Assembly (NCBI GenBank): GCA_963693305.1
Contig: OY855903.1
Location: 28,689,955-28,753,954, forward strand
Source: Meandrina meandrites
Taxonomy: Eukaryota; Cnidaria; Anthozoa; Scleractinia; Meandrinidae
Length of the DNA stretch: 64,000 nucleotides
Direction: 5' to 3'
Below are positions 22,941 to 34,552 of the stretch, piece by piece. The position numbers and the translations under genes were made by a program. Numbering within the stretch: position 1 is the first letter of the stretch; each line of letters begins with the position of its first letter. The notes under the pieces were generated by a model, which searched no databases, was not told where the DNA came from, and saw nothing but the letters and a program-made list of their open reading frames with translations.

Positions 22941-23345
22941 ATATCGCTCAATTAATCTTGTACTGTCGTGGGTAGTGTATACCTGATGGTTACAGTTAAC
23001 CTGCAGAAATATCGCTCAATTAATCCTGTACTGTCGTGGGTAGTGTATACCTGATGGTTACAGTTAACTTGCAAAAATATCGCTCAATTAATCCTGTACT
23101 GTCGTGGGTAGTGTGTACCTGATGGTTACAGTTAACCTGCAGAAATATCGCTCAATTAATCCTGTACTGTGGTGGGTAGTGTATACCTGATGGTTACAGT
23201 TAACTTGCAAAAATATCGCTCAATTAATCCTGTACTGTCGTGGGTAGTGTATACCTGATGGGTACAGTAGCTTGCAAAAATATCGCTTAATCATTCCTGT
23301 ACTGTCTTGGGTAGTGAATACCTGATGGTTACAGTTAACTTGCAG
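22941..23345 (+). repeat. 68 bp minisatellite, about six units
   Basis: ATATCGCTCAATTAATC recurs at 22941, 23009, 23077, 23145, 23213 and 23280. Each unit carries CTGTACTGTCGTGGGTAGTG and GATGGTTACAGTTAAC. The last unit is the most diverged. Confidence 0.92.
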
Positions 23346-24025
23346 GAGCTCACCCCGCAATAAAGCCGAATAAAGAAATCCCGTTCTCAGAGATTGCAGT
23401 AGTAAAGAAAGGGTTGTCTGCCAAAGCTGCGAATAGACCGTCAATCTCTGAAGTAAAAACTCTGTTACGTACCGCCGGCTTGCTATAGTTTACTCTCGCT
23501 GCATTATTATGCTTCAGTGTAAAGACCCTGTAAATAATTTCGGGGACTATAATTTCGGCCATTTGAGGATTTAGCAATGAGAACATTTATCCAAGACTAT
23601 TTTGGTTGATTGTATGGACAAATATCTGTTATTACTATTCTGTCTGTTACAATGTATTTGATGTGATTTGAAAAAAAAATAGCCGGCTGGAAGTATGTTT
23701 TGCCGTTCGATTATTTTTGTGTGATAGCACACGCACCTTTGTTTTGTCTTTGTCGGAAGACAGACTTTATTTAAAATTTGCGGTTACTTATATTTCACTG
23801 TTCTGTCATCATGGGTAGCTTGAATTTCTTTTCTGTGGGCGATTAAAGGAAGTCCTAGGGATTTCGGCTGACACCAAGAGATCATAAGGTGTCAGGCCTT
23901 GGCTTAAATAACTTAGCTGGCTGCACATTGAGTCTGCAGCCAGCTAATTTGCATAAAAATTTTTTGGAACTCAAAGCTCGTCATGCATTCAATCTTTGAG
24001 CAATATTTTTAGGGTTAATTCATTT
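23346..24025. other. Non-coding with one hairpin
   Basis: A 13 bp perfect stem (23913-23925 with 23934-23946, TTAGCTGGCTGCA) with an 8 nt loop is the only structure. No gene is supported. Confidence 0.45.
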
Positions 24026-24219
24026 CAAATTAACACATTTGCCCTTAAAGCAAACGAGAGTAAACTCAATGCCAAACGTGCTCATTTACATTATGAGTAA
24101 ATATGGATGCAAATAAATAGTTTTGCACTATATTTGACTGCATTTGTACACAAAGACAAATTAATCGCAAATTAACACATTTGCCCTTGAAACAAATGAG
24201 AGTAAACTCAATGCCAAAC
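24026..24219 (+). repeat. Pair of 52 bp direct repeats, 142 bp apart
   Basis: CAAATTAACACATTTGCCCT starts at 24026 and 24168, and both copies run to GCCAAAC (24077 and 24219) with a few substitutions. Confidence 0.8.
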
Positions 24220-25229
24220 AAAGACAAGATCCCTTTACCCGTGTCGCAGCTAGTGGCACGGAATTGCGGAAGCGTTCAATTCAATTTTCAATTCTTTTTG
24301 AGGGAGAGAAGTTCTTTGCAGGCTGGTTACAAAGCTAATTTTGCTACATTTAACAGAGTAATCTATAATCAATAATTCTTCTTTGCTATGTTCGCTTGTT
24401 CGAAAATTCACCAAAATCAACAGACACTTATTGTTTGCTTGCTCTTTCAATGTGATTTCATTCTCATCCGTCCACAAACATACGCAATCTGGAAACGAAA
24501 CACTATTTCTTTTTGAAATAGCTCCTTGTTGGCCATGAACCATCTGCTGAGGTACCTTTGTAAATCTTTCCTTGTTCTTCGTTTCGACAACAAAACGTCA
24601 GGAACCAGACATCAACGTCGAAGAAATAAACGTGAATAATATGACAGAGGGTCTGGATGGGGGTTACAAATGCCAGTTGTCAGCTACAAATATTGGCCAT
24701 TTGTCAGTCGTCAGTAAAATTTTAGGATTTTTTGACAGTTGTCAGTTAATTGGCTACTAATTATTAACCGTATAGCTAACAATACTTTTTATGCAAAGTG
24801 CCTATTTCTTTCTGACAGAACGTATATATTTTATAAAATATATATAATGCCTTGCCCGTTTCTGTTATTGTTATGGTTGTCACCGGAGCGAGGCTTCTAT
24901 TGCTCGGGGCAAACCACATTCGAGGGTCCTTCGATCGCCTCGATCTCAAGGCGTTGAAACGTTTCCATCTTCCAACTAACTCGTTCATTTAAATTGCCGT
25001 ATTCAAGGTATGGACCCTTCGCTTTCAATTATCATAGTGTCTCACCATGCCACAGAAAATACAGCCAATCAGAATACAGGAAAGCCGTTGTATATTCGTC
25101 GGCATTAAACTCAACCTTTCCATCGTGCGCTGCGATATTCTTCCTGACGAAATTTAGCAAGCGTATTTTCTATGGCATGATATAAAATAGTTATGCAACA
25201 CTTTCTCATGGTATACCACGGACACTTGC
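24220..25229. other. Non-coding
   Basis: A TTGGCCATTTGTCAG word at 24693-24707 recurs at 29483-29497 with a similar TGCCAG neighbour, hinting at a small dispersed repeat. No gene is supported. Confidence 0.35.
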
Positions 25230-26720
25230 ATTTTCTTGGTATAAAATTATGTCAAAAGTGATTGCCTCGAGAATTAAAAAAGTTCTGCCAGAGATTATTC
25301 ACCACAACCAGACAGGATACGTTCAAGATCGCTTTATAGGTGAAACAGTTCGATCTATTTACGATATAATGGATTATACTGTTGAAGAAAACATTCCGGG
25401 CCTAATGATTTTTTATTGATTTTAAAAAAGCTTTCGATAGCGTGTTAAATAGCGTTAAATGTCTTGAATCCTTTAATTTTGGCCCGGACGTGATTCGCTG
25501 GGTTAAAACGTTTTATAACAACGTAAAGAGTTGCACCATAAATAATGGCACATCTTCAAAAAATTTTACGCTTGAGCGAGGTGTCAGGCAGTGGGACCCC
25601 CTCTCTCCTTACCTTTTTATATTGGTAGTAGAAACTCTAGCAATCGCCATTCGTCAAAACAAAGATATTAAAGGAATTACAATCGAGAACGAGGAAACAA
25701 AGCTTTTACAGTACGCAGATGATACAACTGCAGTGCTGTCCAATGTCAACTCGGCTAGAAAGCTGTTTGAATTATTGGAGCTGTTTAAAGAGAACAATAG
25801 GGGGTCACGTGACCAGGACTTAAGACACCACGGAGTGAAAGCTAGGGTTATACTTAACCCATAATAGTGTCTGGATTACGGTTGCAAGCCAAAGGCTTAT
25901 GGGTTAGGGTTAGGGATGAGTTGTTGGGGTTAGGGTTAGATTTAGGCTTGAGGGGGCAGTTTGGGCCTGGGCTAGTCACGTGACAAGCACTCCTGCCAAA
26001 CTGGATCACATTAGATGAAGTCAGTGTAGCCTTGTGACTGTGATGGGCCTAAATAACGTTTCTGGTCAAACTACAATTTCAATTTATTTACTCCTGTTGT
26101 TTCAGTTTTGTGCTGTGGTCTGATGATAATGGTTTGAGGGCTACTGCCACCCACCCTCCCCCCCCCCCCCCCTAACTTCTAGCTATGTGCTCAAGTTGAC
26201 ACAAACATTGCAGAGGGACTAGTATTGATGAGCCTTGCATTTTGGAAGAGTTTCTGAATTCGAAAGATGAATTTACTGATAAAGAGTATTTTTGGTTAAA
26301 GAGATGTCAGGACTTGAAATTAACTGTACAAAAACCGAAGGCATGTGGATCGGATTATCCAAAGAAAACAAAGCAAAACCATTCGGAATTAAATGGCCAA
26401 ATATACCGATAAAAGCCTTGGGAGTATACTTTACTTATGATCAAAAATTGCTTAAAGAAAAGAACTTCATTGAAAGACTAGACAGTATCAAAAAACTAAT
26501 CAATATTTGGTCCTCAAGAGGTTTATCCATCTATGGTAAAGTGACAATAATCAAATCGTTTCTAATCCCAAAATTTGTTTATGCATGCTCACTTTTGCCT
26601 ACACCTAAAGAACTGGTGAAACAATTAAATCAATTATTATTCAAATTCTTATGGAAAGGAACAGACAAAGTAACGCGACTGTCTACGATTAATGAATATG
26701 AGGAAGGTGGTTTAAGACGG
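25230..26720 (+). pseudogene. Second L1/Tx1-like ORF2 fragment (RT domain), interrupted
   Basis: The sequence from about 25236 to 25793 and 26296 to 26718 encodes an RT related to that of the L1-like element at 11.6-15.4 kb. Motifs are MSKVIASRIKKVLPEIIHHN, FIDFKKAFDSV, RGVRQWDPLSPY, YADDTTAVLS, ALGVYF and LFKFLWKGTDK. A one-base gain in a T-run near 25410 shifts frame just before motif A. The usual Gly of RQGDP is Trp. The fragment lacks endonuclease and C-terminus, ending at EEGGLR. A 502 bp insert flanked by TTAAAGAGA splits it. Confidence 0.85.
25794..26295. mobile_element. 502 bp insert in LINE fragment, with telomere-like repeats and C15
   Basis: TTAAAGAGA lies at 25785-25793 and 26296-26304, a 9 bp duplication around the insert. 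Inside are two GTCACGTGAC palindromes (about 25805 and 25976), degenerate GGGTTAGGGTTAGGG stretches (about 25911-25946) and a C15 run (26158-26172). There is no coding region and no clear TIR, so the class is unknown. Confidence 0.6.
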
Positions 26721-26729
26721 AATCCGCCA

Positions 26730-27071
26730 GGACTTCGAGTAGTTGTTAGACAAAATTATGTACCAAAATTATTTACACCTTATTGCAAGCTTTTGTGTTA
26801 CTGCTTCAAATATCTTATCAAAAGAAATCTTTTCTAACAACACCAAACATCGAAAACCAATCTCGAAGTTCCGCTGAATTCCACTCAATCGCTTAAAAGA
26901 CGCGAACTTTTGCCTATAGTTTGTGAACATTAAATTTCATTTTCTCAGGCTCTGATAAGAAATTGTTGCGTACAGCAGCGTACAGCAAGCTTTGAACTAA
27001 AAAAAGCCTCGAACAGTTTCTCGCTGAGCGAATAGTGTTCGAAAAGAAATATCAAAGTCTATTTGTTATGA
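26730..27071. other. Non-coding
   Basis: Follows the LINE break point. No gene or repeat is supported. Confidence 0.35.
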
Positions 27072-27260
27072 ATGGGACAAAATGCAGCTAAAAAATTCGG
27101 ATTTAGAAGCAAAAGCACAAAGCGAAGATACAAGGAGAGCAACTTCTTATCTTACGAGAAACGAAACACGACAAAACATCACTTCATTTTGTGTTTCTCG
27201 GGCCGAGCTAAATTAGCTGAAGCACTGAGGGGATTTTTCGCCGAGGCTCAATTGGAAAAT
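27072..27260 (+). CDS. Candidate first coding exon, unknown product
   Basis: An ATG opens 63 codons ending exactly at a consensus donor (AAAAT|GTAAGT), phase 0. The product is basic in its first half (MGQNAAKKFGFRSKSTKRR) and ends with an amphipathic-looking AKLAEALRGFFAEAQLEN. The other two frames are closed. No family is recognised. It could be a host gene start or part of a decayed transposon gene. Confidence 0.35.
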
Positions 27261-27471
27261 GTAAGTTCGTATATTATTATTATCCATTCATTTTCAGAGG
27301 CATAGCAGCTCTTTTTAACTACACCTAAACAATACATGGGCCTCAGTGAAGCATAGCACAAAATTTTCAACGCGAAGTGTATTAAGTTTATTGAACATGC
27401 AAAGCTCATTAAATGTGTTAGTTTATATCTGGATGTTATTTGGCCTTGTATATTGATAATAATGATAATTA

Positions 27472-27600
27472 AATGACTTTTTGAGGGAATATTGTTTATT
27501 TGCGCCCGCGTAGTGTCATTTGCGGCCCTTGCGCTTCGCGCTCGGGCCGCAAATGACACTACGCGGGCGCAAATAAACAATATTCCCTCAAAAAGTCATT
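27472..27600. mobile_element. 129 bp palindromic MITE with TTA flanks
   Basis: The arms 27472-27528 and 27544-27600 are perfectly complementary, leaving a 15 nt loop that is itself GCGC-rich. TTA sits at both outer edges (27469-27471, 27601-27603), the duplication size of PIF/Harbinger elements. The ends read AATGACTTTTTGAGGG. Confidence 0.85.
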
Positions 27601-27821
27601 TTATTGTCCTATTCACTCCCCCCCTATATATGAGATTTTAAGATTTTCTGCTCTTATTCTTTTGCATCTGTGGGTGATTGTTCGGGTCATAAGAGAGCGC
27701 AGTAAAGTAAAACCAAAGTAATAAAATTATATTAAAGCCAATCACTTTTGACACTCAATAGAAAACTGCTCTAAAAGTGTTTCTTTGATTTGTTATTATA
27801 TATTTTAAACAGGAAACAATG

Positions 27822-28100
27822 TCATTTATGTGGCATGTGCCCTAGGGATGGGCGCCTTGTAATTTCGACGATAATTTCTTCATCGTTATCACAATTCGAC
27901 AGGTTGACTGATTTATTGGAAACGTTTCTCAACCATTTCCCGTAGGATTTGTTTCCCGTTATTTTTTTTAATATACTCTCTTTGAACTCTTCTTTTTTTT
28001 CATGAGGAATAGACTGTCCACAGCCTCTCTTCCGTTTTGCGCTGGTGTCCAGTTCTCTCGCCGTTCTCACCCCGCGCGCATCAATGGAAAAAAAAAAAAC
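27822..28100 (-). CDS. Candidate coding exon, unknown product
   Basis: A minus-strand frame of about 90 codons reads as a charged soluble protein (TSAKRKRGCGQSIPHEKKEE, then ITGNKSYGKWLRNVSNKSV) and ends in a stop at 27822. A Met at about 28084 gives a plausible start. Runs of A/T inside keep the frame, which is mild evidence for coding. No domain is recognised and no splice partners were found. It may be a fragment of a mobile-element gene. Confidence 0.3.
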   Translation of the reverse strand, partial: VFFFSIDARGVRTARELDTSAKRKRGCGQSIPHEKKEEFKESILKKITGNKSYGKWLRNVSNKSVNLSNCDNDEEIIVEITRRPSLGHMPHK

Positions 28101-28570
28101 GACAAAATTGAGGACTGTGACGTCAATTGTAATACGAGAATTCATGAGAATCAACACTTGCAGCTTACAAAGCTTCAATTATCAAGGCGCGCATAAGAGC
28201 TTCAAAAGCGGCCATGAGGCGTTCAAGGGCGTTCAAGAATTAATGTACAATGCAGATGAGATGCAGATGGCATGGGGACTCCCTGGTATACCAGCGTACT
28301 GTACAAAAGACTTGTGTACATGTCACGTGCACTGACCTCTCCACTCGTAGCTCCATTGTGTCTCAAACAAATTCGCATCTAAATTGCGAAGAAAACGTAT
28401 AAAAACCAATGTCCGAGAGGTTAAAAAAACAAGCTTTTATCGTGTTACCTTGATCCTAAGGGTTAAAATATTAATAAGATTTACAGCTTTCCCTTTCCGA
28501 GTTGCTTGCAAACGATGAAAGCGGAGATTGCAGAGAAAGAAAGCATGAGATCAAGTTGTTCCCAGGCCAA
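28101..28570. other. Non-coding
   Basis: No supported gene. The minisatellite follows. Confidence 0.35.
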
Positions 28571-28975
28571 CTCGAAAGCGACAACTTGGATGTTGGAAGC
28601 GACAACTTGGAAGCGACAACTCGGAAGCGACAACTTGGAAGCGACAACTTGGAAGCGACAACTCAGAAGCGACAACTTGGAAGCGACAACTCGGAAGCGA
28701 CAACTTGGAAGCGACAACTTGGAAGCGACAACTCGGAAGCGACAACTTGGAAGCGACAACTTAGAAGCGACAACTTGGAAGCGACAACTTGGAAGCGACA
28801 ACTCGGAAGCGACAACTTGGAAGCGACAACTTAGAAGCGACAACTCGGAAGCGACAATTTGGAAGCGACAACTCGGAACTTGGAAGCGACAACTTAGAAG
28901 CGACAACTCGGAAGCGACAATTTGGAAGCGACAACTCGGAATTTGGAAGCGACAACTCGGAAGCAAATATTCCGG
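28571..28975 (+). repeat. 14 bp minisatellite, about 28 units, open in all frames
   Basis: The unit is AAGCGACAACTTGG or AAGCGACAACTCGG, with occasional variants (TTAGAAGC, AATTTGGAAG). Because 14 is not a multiple of 3, three units make 42 bp, and every plus frame encodes the same 14-residue cycle (SDNLEATTRKRQLG) in rotated phase. No stop occurs in any frame, and the minus strand is also open. The long frames here are therefore a consequence of the repeat. Confidence 0.92.
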
Positions 28976-29934
28976 GGGCAGTCGCGTCGGAGAGAAAAAT
29001 TCAATCGCTACTGGCAAAGTCTGACTTATCTCTTAGCGTTCTTAGAGATTTGTTAAGTCAACCTTGACCTCGGCGCTACGCGCCTCGTTGGCTATCTTTC
29101 ATCTCGTATCCAACAAGCGCGAGTGGAATAATTGTTAAATATACCACTCAAAAGCGTTGCATAACTAGTATATAAGGTGTATAGGGTATGTGCGGCCCTA
29201 AAAGTAAATTGTGTACACTTTTACAATTTGACGGGAGTAACGAAAGGGAATATTGCTCTACAGTGAATCAATGTCAAAATGTTAACATATCTTGCCCGTT
29301 TACGCGCTCGTTCAAAGGTTATTTCCATATTTCGAAGTTACTTTACATCGCGTAATTTACGCGTGATAATTTCGCCATCCCATTTTTGTCGTTATTTGGC
29401 GCGAACGTTACTACAACTAGCAGAAGTCTTTGCGCGTTGACGTATTAATGCAAACGGCCTATTGCCAGTTTCAGTTAAAGTTTTGGCCATTTGTCAGATT
29501 GTCAGTTCACCCCATCTAGACCCTCCTGGCAGGCTGAATTCATAATCATGGCAGATGACAGGTTGAATTCATAATGATGTAAAACAAGCTGACATAAACA
29601 GTTAACTTCCTCAGAAATTAGAATGAAGAGCATCTGCGACGCAATGCACTTCTCGAAGTGGAATATTACCTGTTTCCACTGGTAATTACGACCCAACACT
29701 ATAGGCGGTTGCCATCTTCCAGGTAACTTGAACTATATTTTGTTTAAATTTTTATTTAAGATAAGGGTTTAGTTTCAGTCTAATAATTATAAGAAAACTA
29801 GACAAACATGACTAGGCTGGCTAAGCACAGTACCGGCGAAGCAATTTTGTCCACATACGCATGCAGAACACGACAACTATCAGAAGTATCTCACTAGCAC
29901 AGATAAACGGTTCCAGCTCCGTCCGACCAGTACA
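28976..29934. other. Non-coding
   Basis: The plus frame leaving the minisatellite continues 30 codons (ending SVLRDLLSQP, stop at 29065-29067), which may or may not be coding. The rest shows no gene. TTGGCCATTTGTCAG recurs at 29483-29497. Confidence 0.35.
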
Positions 29935-31610
29935 AATAAGGTCCTTTCACTTTTGAATAAACTAGACAAGTCAAAGGCAACTGGCCTTGACAAGATACCT
30001 ACTAGACTAATTGGAGACTGCACGGATCTCATCTGCATTCCTATTCGTGATAATCAATAAGCCTAGGTATATTTCCTGATGATTGGAAATACGCGAGGGT
30101 CGCCCCACTTTTTAAACAAGGCGATCGAAACGACCTTAACAACTATCGACCAATTTCTGTGATCTCCATTGTGGCCAAGGTATTTGAAAGAGTTATTTAT
30201 AACCAACTGTATGCTTATTTAGAAGAGCACGATATCATTTGTAAACATCAATCGAGTTTTCGTGCCATTTACTCAACTGCATCGGCTCTCCTCGAGGCCA
30301 CAGACATCTGGGCCATAACATTGATTGTGAGAAGATTAATGCTGTTGTTTTCCTAGATCTAAAAAAGGCCTTCGATACAGTTGAACATGAGATCCTTTTT
30401 GTCTAAATTAAGTCATTACGGCATATATGGTAATTCGCACCAATGGTTTAGGTCATATTTGGAAGCTGAAACGCACACAAATGTGCTCCATCAATGGTAC
30501 GCTCTCTAGTAGTTGTTCATTATGTTGTGGTGTCACCCAGAGAACGATTTTAGGGCCACTACTATTCCTATTATACATAAACGATCTTCCGAATTGTCTC
30601 TCAAATTGCGAGCCAAGGATGTACGCGGACGACACCCACCTTACATACGCGAGTTGCAATACACACAATATTCAGGTTCTGGTGTTATTTTGGCCGGGCT
30701 GAAGACAATCGTTCGTTATACCGAGGACGTCGTTATATAGAGGTTCGTTAAATCGAGCTTCCACTGTACGTCTAAACCAAGATCTAGAAAATGTTCACAA
30801 CTGGCTGAGAGCAAACAAACTTACTCTAAAAATGGCTAAAACCGAGTTTATACTTATTGGATCTAGGCAGATCCAGGCTTAGTAATCTTACAGGTTTCCC
30901 GAAAATTGCAATCAATGATTTTCAAGTCAGCCAAGTCACTTCTGTAAAATCACTTGGAGTGATCATCGACGACAAACTTTATTGGAGTGGTCACATTGAG
31001 AAATTAACAAAGAAAATTGCTTCTGGGATTGGGGCCTTAAAACGAGTATAAGGCACCTTCTCCCTCAAGCAATCTTGCATCCAATATATAGAGCTATAAT
31101 ACAGCCGCATTTCGACTACCGCTGTATTACTGTTTGGGGAAACTGTGGAGTTACTTTGCAAAACAAGCTACAAAAGCTACAAAATAGAGCAGCGTGTTTT
31201 GACCTTTTCAAATGAAGACGCGCACGCTGGTGATTTATTCAACATTCTAGGATGGATCATGATCTAGCTCGCCAGCCACGATGGTTTATAGCTCTCTGCA
31301 CGGGTTGGCTCCAGACTATCTATCTTCTAAATTTGAAAAACGTGAAACCGCGTATAGCCTTAGGGACTCTGAGAACAAACTCAATGTTCCATTACCGGGC
31401 ACTAACTATTACAAAAATAGCTTTACCTATGGTAAGACAAGCAGAATCCCTAGGGCAATTTAAAGGTTTACTAAAACAAGTACTTTAAGGCACGGCATTC
31501 GTGGAAAGCAGCTTTTAAGCGTAGCATTAGGATTTTAGTATTAATATGAACGGATTATTGTTGTATTTCAGCTGATGATTTGACCGCGTTAAAATAAAGA
31601 TTATCTATCT
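29935..31610 (+). pseudogene. Jockey/CR1-like LINE RT, decayed
   Basis: Colinear pieces in shifting frames show KSKATGLDKIPTRL, VAKVFERVIYNQLYAYL, a motif A remnant (LKKAFDTVEHEI), LFLLYINDLPNCLSN, MYADDTHLTYA, a LGVIIDDKLYWSGHIEKL block and the HFDYR region. At least five frameshifts and a 92 bp insert break it. The 3' end carries a short TATC-type repeat (TTATCTATCTATG) at about 31600-31614, common at CR1/jockey-like LINE ends. Endonuclease and ORF1 are absent. Confidence 0.82.
30677..30768. mobile_element. Pogo/Tc1-like MITE fragment inside LINE
   Basis: The 92 bp interrupt the LINE frame between its YADD and LNQDLEN blocks. They end in CGAGCTTCCACTGTAC and contain CGTTATATAGAGGTTCG, which read in reverse give CAGTGGAAGC and CGAACCTCTATATAACG, the style of Tigger/pogo ends. 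One end only is clear. Confidence 0.5.
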
Positions 31611-31646
31611 ATGCAAAGAAGAGAAGCTCTGGCTAAGTGCAGACCT

Positions 31647-32468
31647 AGGGCCAATTCGCACTAGCGGAAAAAAATTGTAACAATTGGTAGATTTCATCAC
31701 TTTTGTGTCACTTGTAACAGAAAACAAGTGCGAATACGTTTTTTGAAACCTAGAACTTGTCCAACAATTCAGGAAAACGAAAAGAAGCAGTTGTCTTATG
31801 ATTGGTCCGCGTTGCACGCGCGATACATTTTGTCAAACAGTCGCAAAAACAAGTGCGAACGACTTGTTGGACAAGTGCAAATTTTTGTCAACACGGACAA
31901 ATCTTCAAAGGGGCCGATGTCCTGCCTCAAGGCAGGACAAGTCATGACAAGTCGCATTCCAAGCCCCTCGTAATGCCAGATAACAATACGTTGTTGATTG
32001 GCTATTGTGTTTGGTCTGGATTGTACTAAAAAACAACACGCGAAATTTTTCCGCGATAGGCGGCAAAACATGTTTGTGTGCCGAGGTGAGTTCGTGGAAG
32101 GATGGTAATACCGGGGTTGGAACAAATGAATGCGGAGGGAACCAGTTTGTACCGATAAATGGAGGGGAAAAGAAATAGTTTACTTGCGACATTATCCCCG
32201 CTCGAGCACAAAAACATCACAACACGCGCACTTCAAATGCAAATCGTTTTAAAATTTTTCACCACGTGGACCTGCCTGATTATTTGATGTTTGCACAAGA
32301 CGACCGTGCCGAGATATGTACCAGGATGACAGAAGCACGTGCAGAGCTATTGTAATAATAATTACACCTTTTGTTTTCTTCAAAATGTCCCTGACTTGTC
32401 GCGACAATTTTTTTGTTGTCAAAAATGTCATGACATTTAAAACTTGTCCGCTAGTGCGAATTGGCCCT
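31647..32468. mobile_element. 822 bp MITE with AGGGCCAATTCGCACTAGCGGA ends
   Basis: The first 22 bp are exactly complementary to the last 22 bp (32447-32468). Subterminal words AAGTGCGAA and ACTTGTCC recur in both orientations inside. There is no coding region, and a target duplication is not evident. Confidence 0.8.
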
Positions 32469-33784
32469 TATAGAATACTTCATGGAAAGTGCGCGCGTAC
32501 GGTGTTTACGCACGAGTTGGTGAAGTATCAGAAATCGAACGAGTGAGCGCAGCAAACATCATACAAAGCACTTTCCATGTGGTTTTGTGTTTATTATATA
32601 CGTGCTAAGATTGAACGCTCTATTTAAATGAACAATTCAGTCGAGGATACATGAACAGTCCAAGCAAGATATTTTCGTAAACAGCGTAAAGCACTTCAAA
32701 ATCTTTGTCGGTCAACTGCACATCCGGCAGCTTTACATTTGCTTCCAGCTTTACGAGGTCCTTTACATTTGCGTTCTTTTTTCGGTTCTTTTTGTTTTGA
32801 TTGTTTAAGTGAACTAAAGCTGTGTAACGGGGCGATGTCTTAAGTCAAAACAAAATTGCTAATCATGACTTACCGCAATAAAGCACAAAGGAAGAACCAG
32901 CCCACCCGTCTTTATTAGAGCACTAGAATATTGTTTCTGTTAAATTGAAGGAAACAAATTATGAACCAGAAAAAAAATTCGAACGTTATACAAATAGTGA
33001 GTTTTGCAATGAATATCAACAGTCTGTCGATTTTTTAAAAATCGACAGACTGTTGATATAGTTTAGCATTAGTTTAATAATCATATCACGAAATTATTCG
33101 TAGCACGTACGCATCATTTTATTATAATTATTCTATTCAAGCGCCGCTAGCAAGACTTTGTTGCTGTAACAAGTTTTATTACTTAAATATGCATACTCTA
33201 AAATGTTCGGACTACGCTTTCTTCGAACGTATTCATTTTCGGACACCTTTTTTTGACAAAAAATTTAACCCTTTTTTGTTGTTTAAGTATTCAGCCTCAT
33301 CGCTAAAAAGACATTGTTGTCTCTCTGCGATGAGCAGGTGACCGTGCAGCTGGTACATGCGGTAAAGGTAAAGTCTTTGAAACATCGAGCTGTCATTTTT
33401 TACTTTTTTTTTCCATGATTTGAAAACAGGCTACTCACAGCAGCAATAAACTGCTGAATGACGGTACTGAATTTATCATTATTAGCATTCAGAGAAGAAT
33501 CGACGATAAAGGAAGTCGCTCTACGTGCGGAGAATAATGTGCAGGTTGAAAACATGTCTTGTTTACATGACAGCCAAAATCTATGCAAGTTGCGAGTCCC
33601 ACATATTTAAATATTGGTCTACAAAGTGACGACGGCTTCGGATGTCTTTAAGGTCGCAGGTGACACATGGCCATGAATAAATTCATTACGCTAAATTTTG
33701 CTTTTCCTACATCTTTTTAAACGCATATATCTCGGCCGTTTTGGATACGATTGAGCTGAAATTTTCCATAGACATAAAAAAATG
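32469..33784. other. Non-coding with a 47 bp perfect palindrome
   Basis: At 33013-33059 two 23 bp arms (ATATCAACAGTCTGTCGATT...) flank a single central base. No gene is supported in the rest. Confidence 0.5.
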
Positions 33785-34326
33785 ATATTTGCACGGCGTT
33801 CAACTGAACTGCGGGCAAAGGTCACGCTATTTTTCACACTTTTCGCGCTGTCTGTTGTGTTCGACTGGACGTCAGTTGCTGTGTTCACTTGATTCGCATA
33901 TAATTGAAAATAGTTGAAAAGCATTATTTAGCAGATATCTAGATATTTGTTGTTTTGTTTCAGCTTTGCCACACAGAATCTTTAGAATGGAAGAATGGAT
34001 ACACAACGAGTCAAAACAAAACAAGTTCACTAATCAAGTTGTTTTCCCGGGGCTTTCCCGCAATTATTATTTTCTTGGATTTCTCGCAAGTTAGATTTGA
34101 ATAACGTAATCTGACTGATGTGACTGATGTCGAATTCAAAACTGCTGGTAAGAAGTTAGTGTGAATAGCATAAAACTTATTTTGAACCGAAAAATGTATG
34201 TATTGAAACCGTGCGAAAACTAAATTACTGATTGAAAATGTGTCGTTCGCGAATCGCCGACTACACTCGAAAATTAATTCAAGAACGATGATTATTTTAG
34301 GTTGAAAAAAGTATTCATCTGCCTTC

Positions 34327-34552
34327 TTGTATCATGAGATTCTTAGTGAAATCTTGCTAAAAGGCGATAAAAACCATTCCGGAAAAGTTGTATATAAAAA
34401 CAACGCAATGAAAGAAAATGAGTTAATTGATGAGTTTAGCTGTTGTTTACACAAGCGTTCAGATGAAATGTCCGGCAAACGGAGACAACCTACATACTTC
34501 GCAAAATATTTCTTTATGAATGGACTGAAATCAGTATCCCCGATTTCTAGTG
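34327..34552 (+). CDS. Candidate exon in duplicated unit (copy A)
   Basis: Seventy-five codons read EILSEILLKGDKNHSGKVV, then DEFSCCLHKRSDEMSGKRRQ and TYFAKYFFMNGLKSVSPISS, ending at a good donor (TAGTG|GTAAGA). The same frame is intact in copy B at 39189-39414 with only conservative changes. The continued open frame past the donor is AT-rich. Protein-like composition and preservation in two copies support coding, possibly of a mobile-element protein. The family is not recognised. Confidence 0.4.

Noticed and set aside
22941..23345. CRISPR-like regular repeats
   Set aside because: The units are contiguous 68 bp tandem copies with no unique spacers, in a eukaryotic sequence.
28481..29017. 178-codon minus-strand and 172-codon plus-strand frames
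   Set aside because: These are products of the 14 bp minisatellite, which lacks stops in any frame. No independent coding evidence exists.
24640..29530. A 4.9 kb element bounded by GGGTCTGGATGGGG and its near-complement
   Set aside because: The end match is short and imperfect, TTGGCCATTTGTCAG lies in direct rather than inverted orientation, and no target duplication was found.
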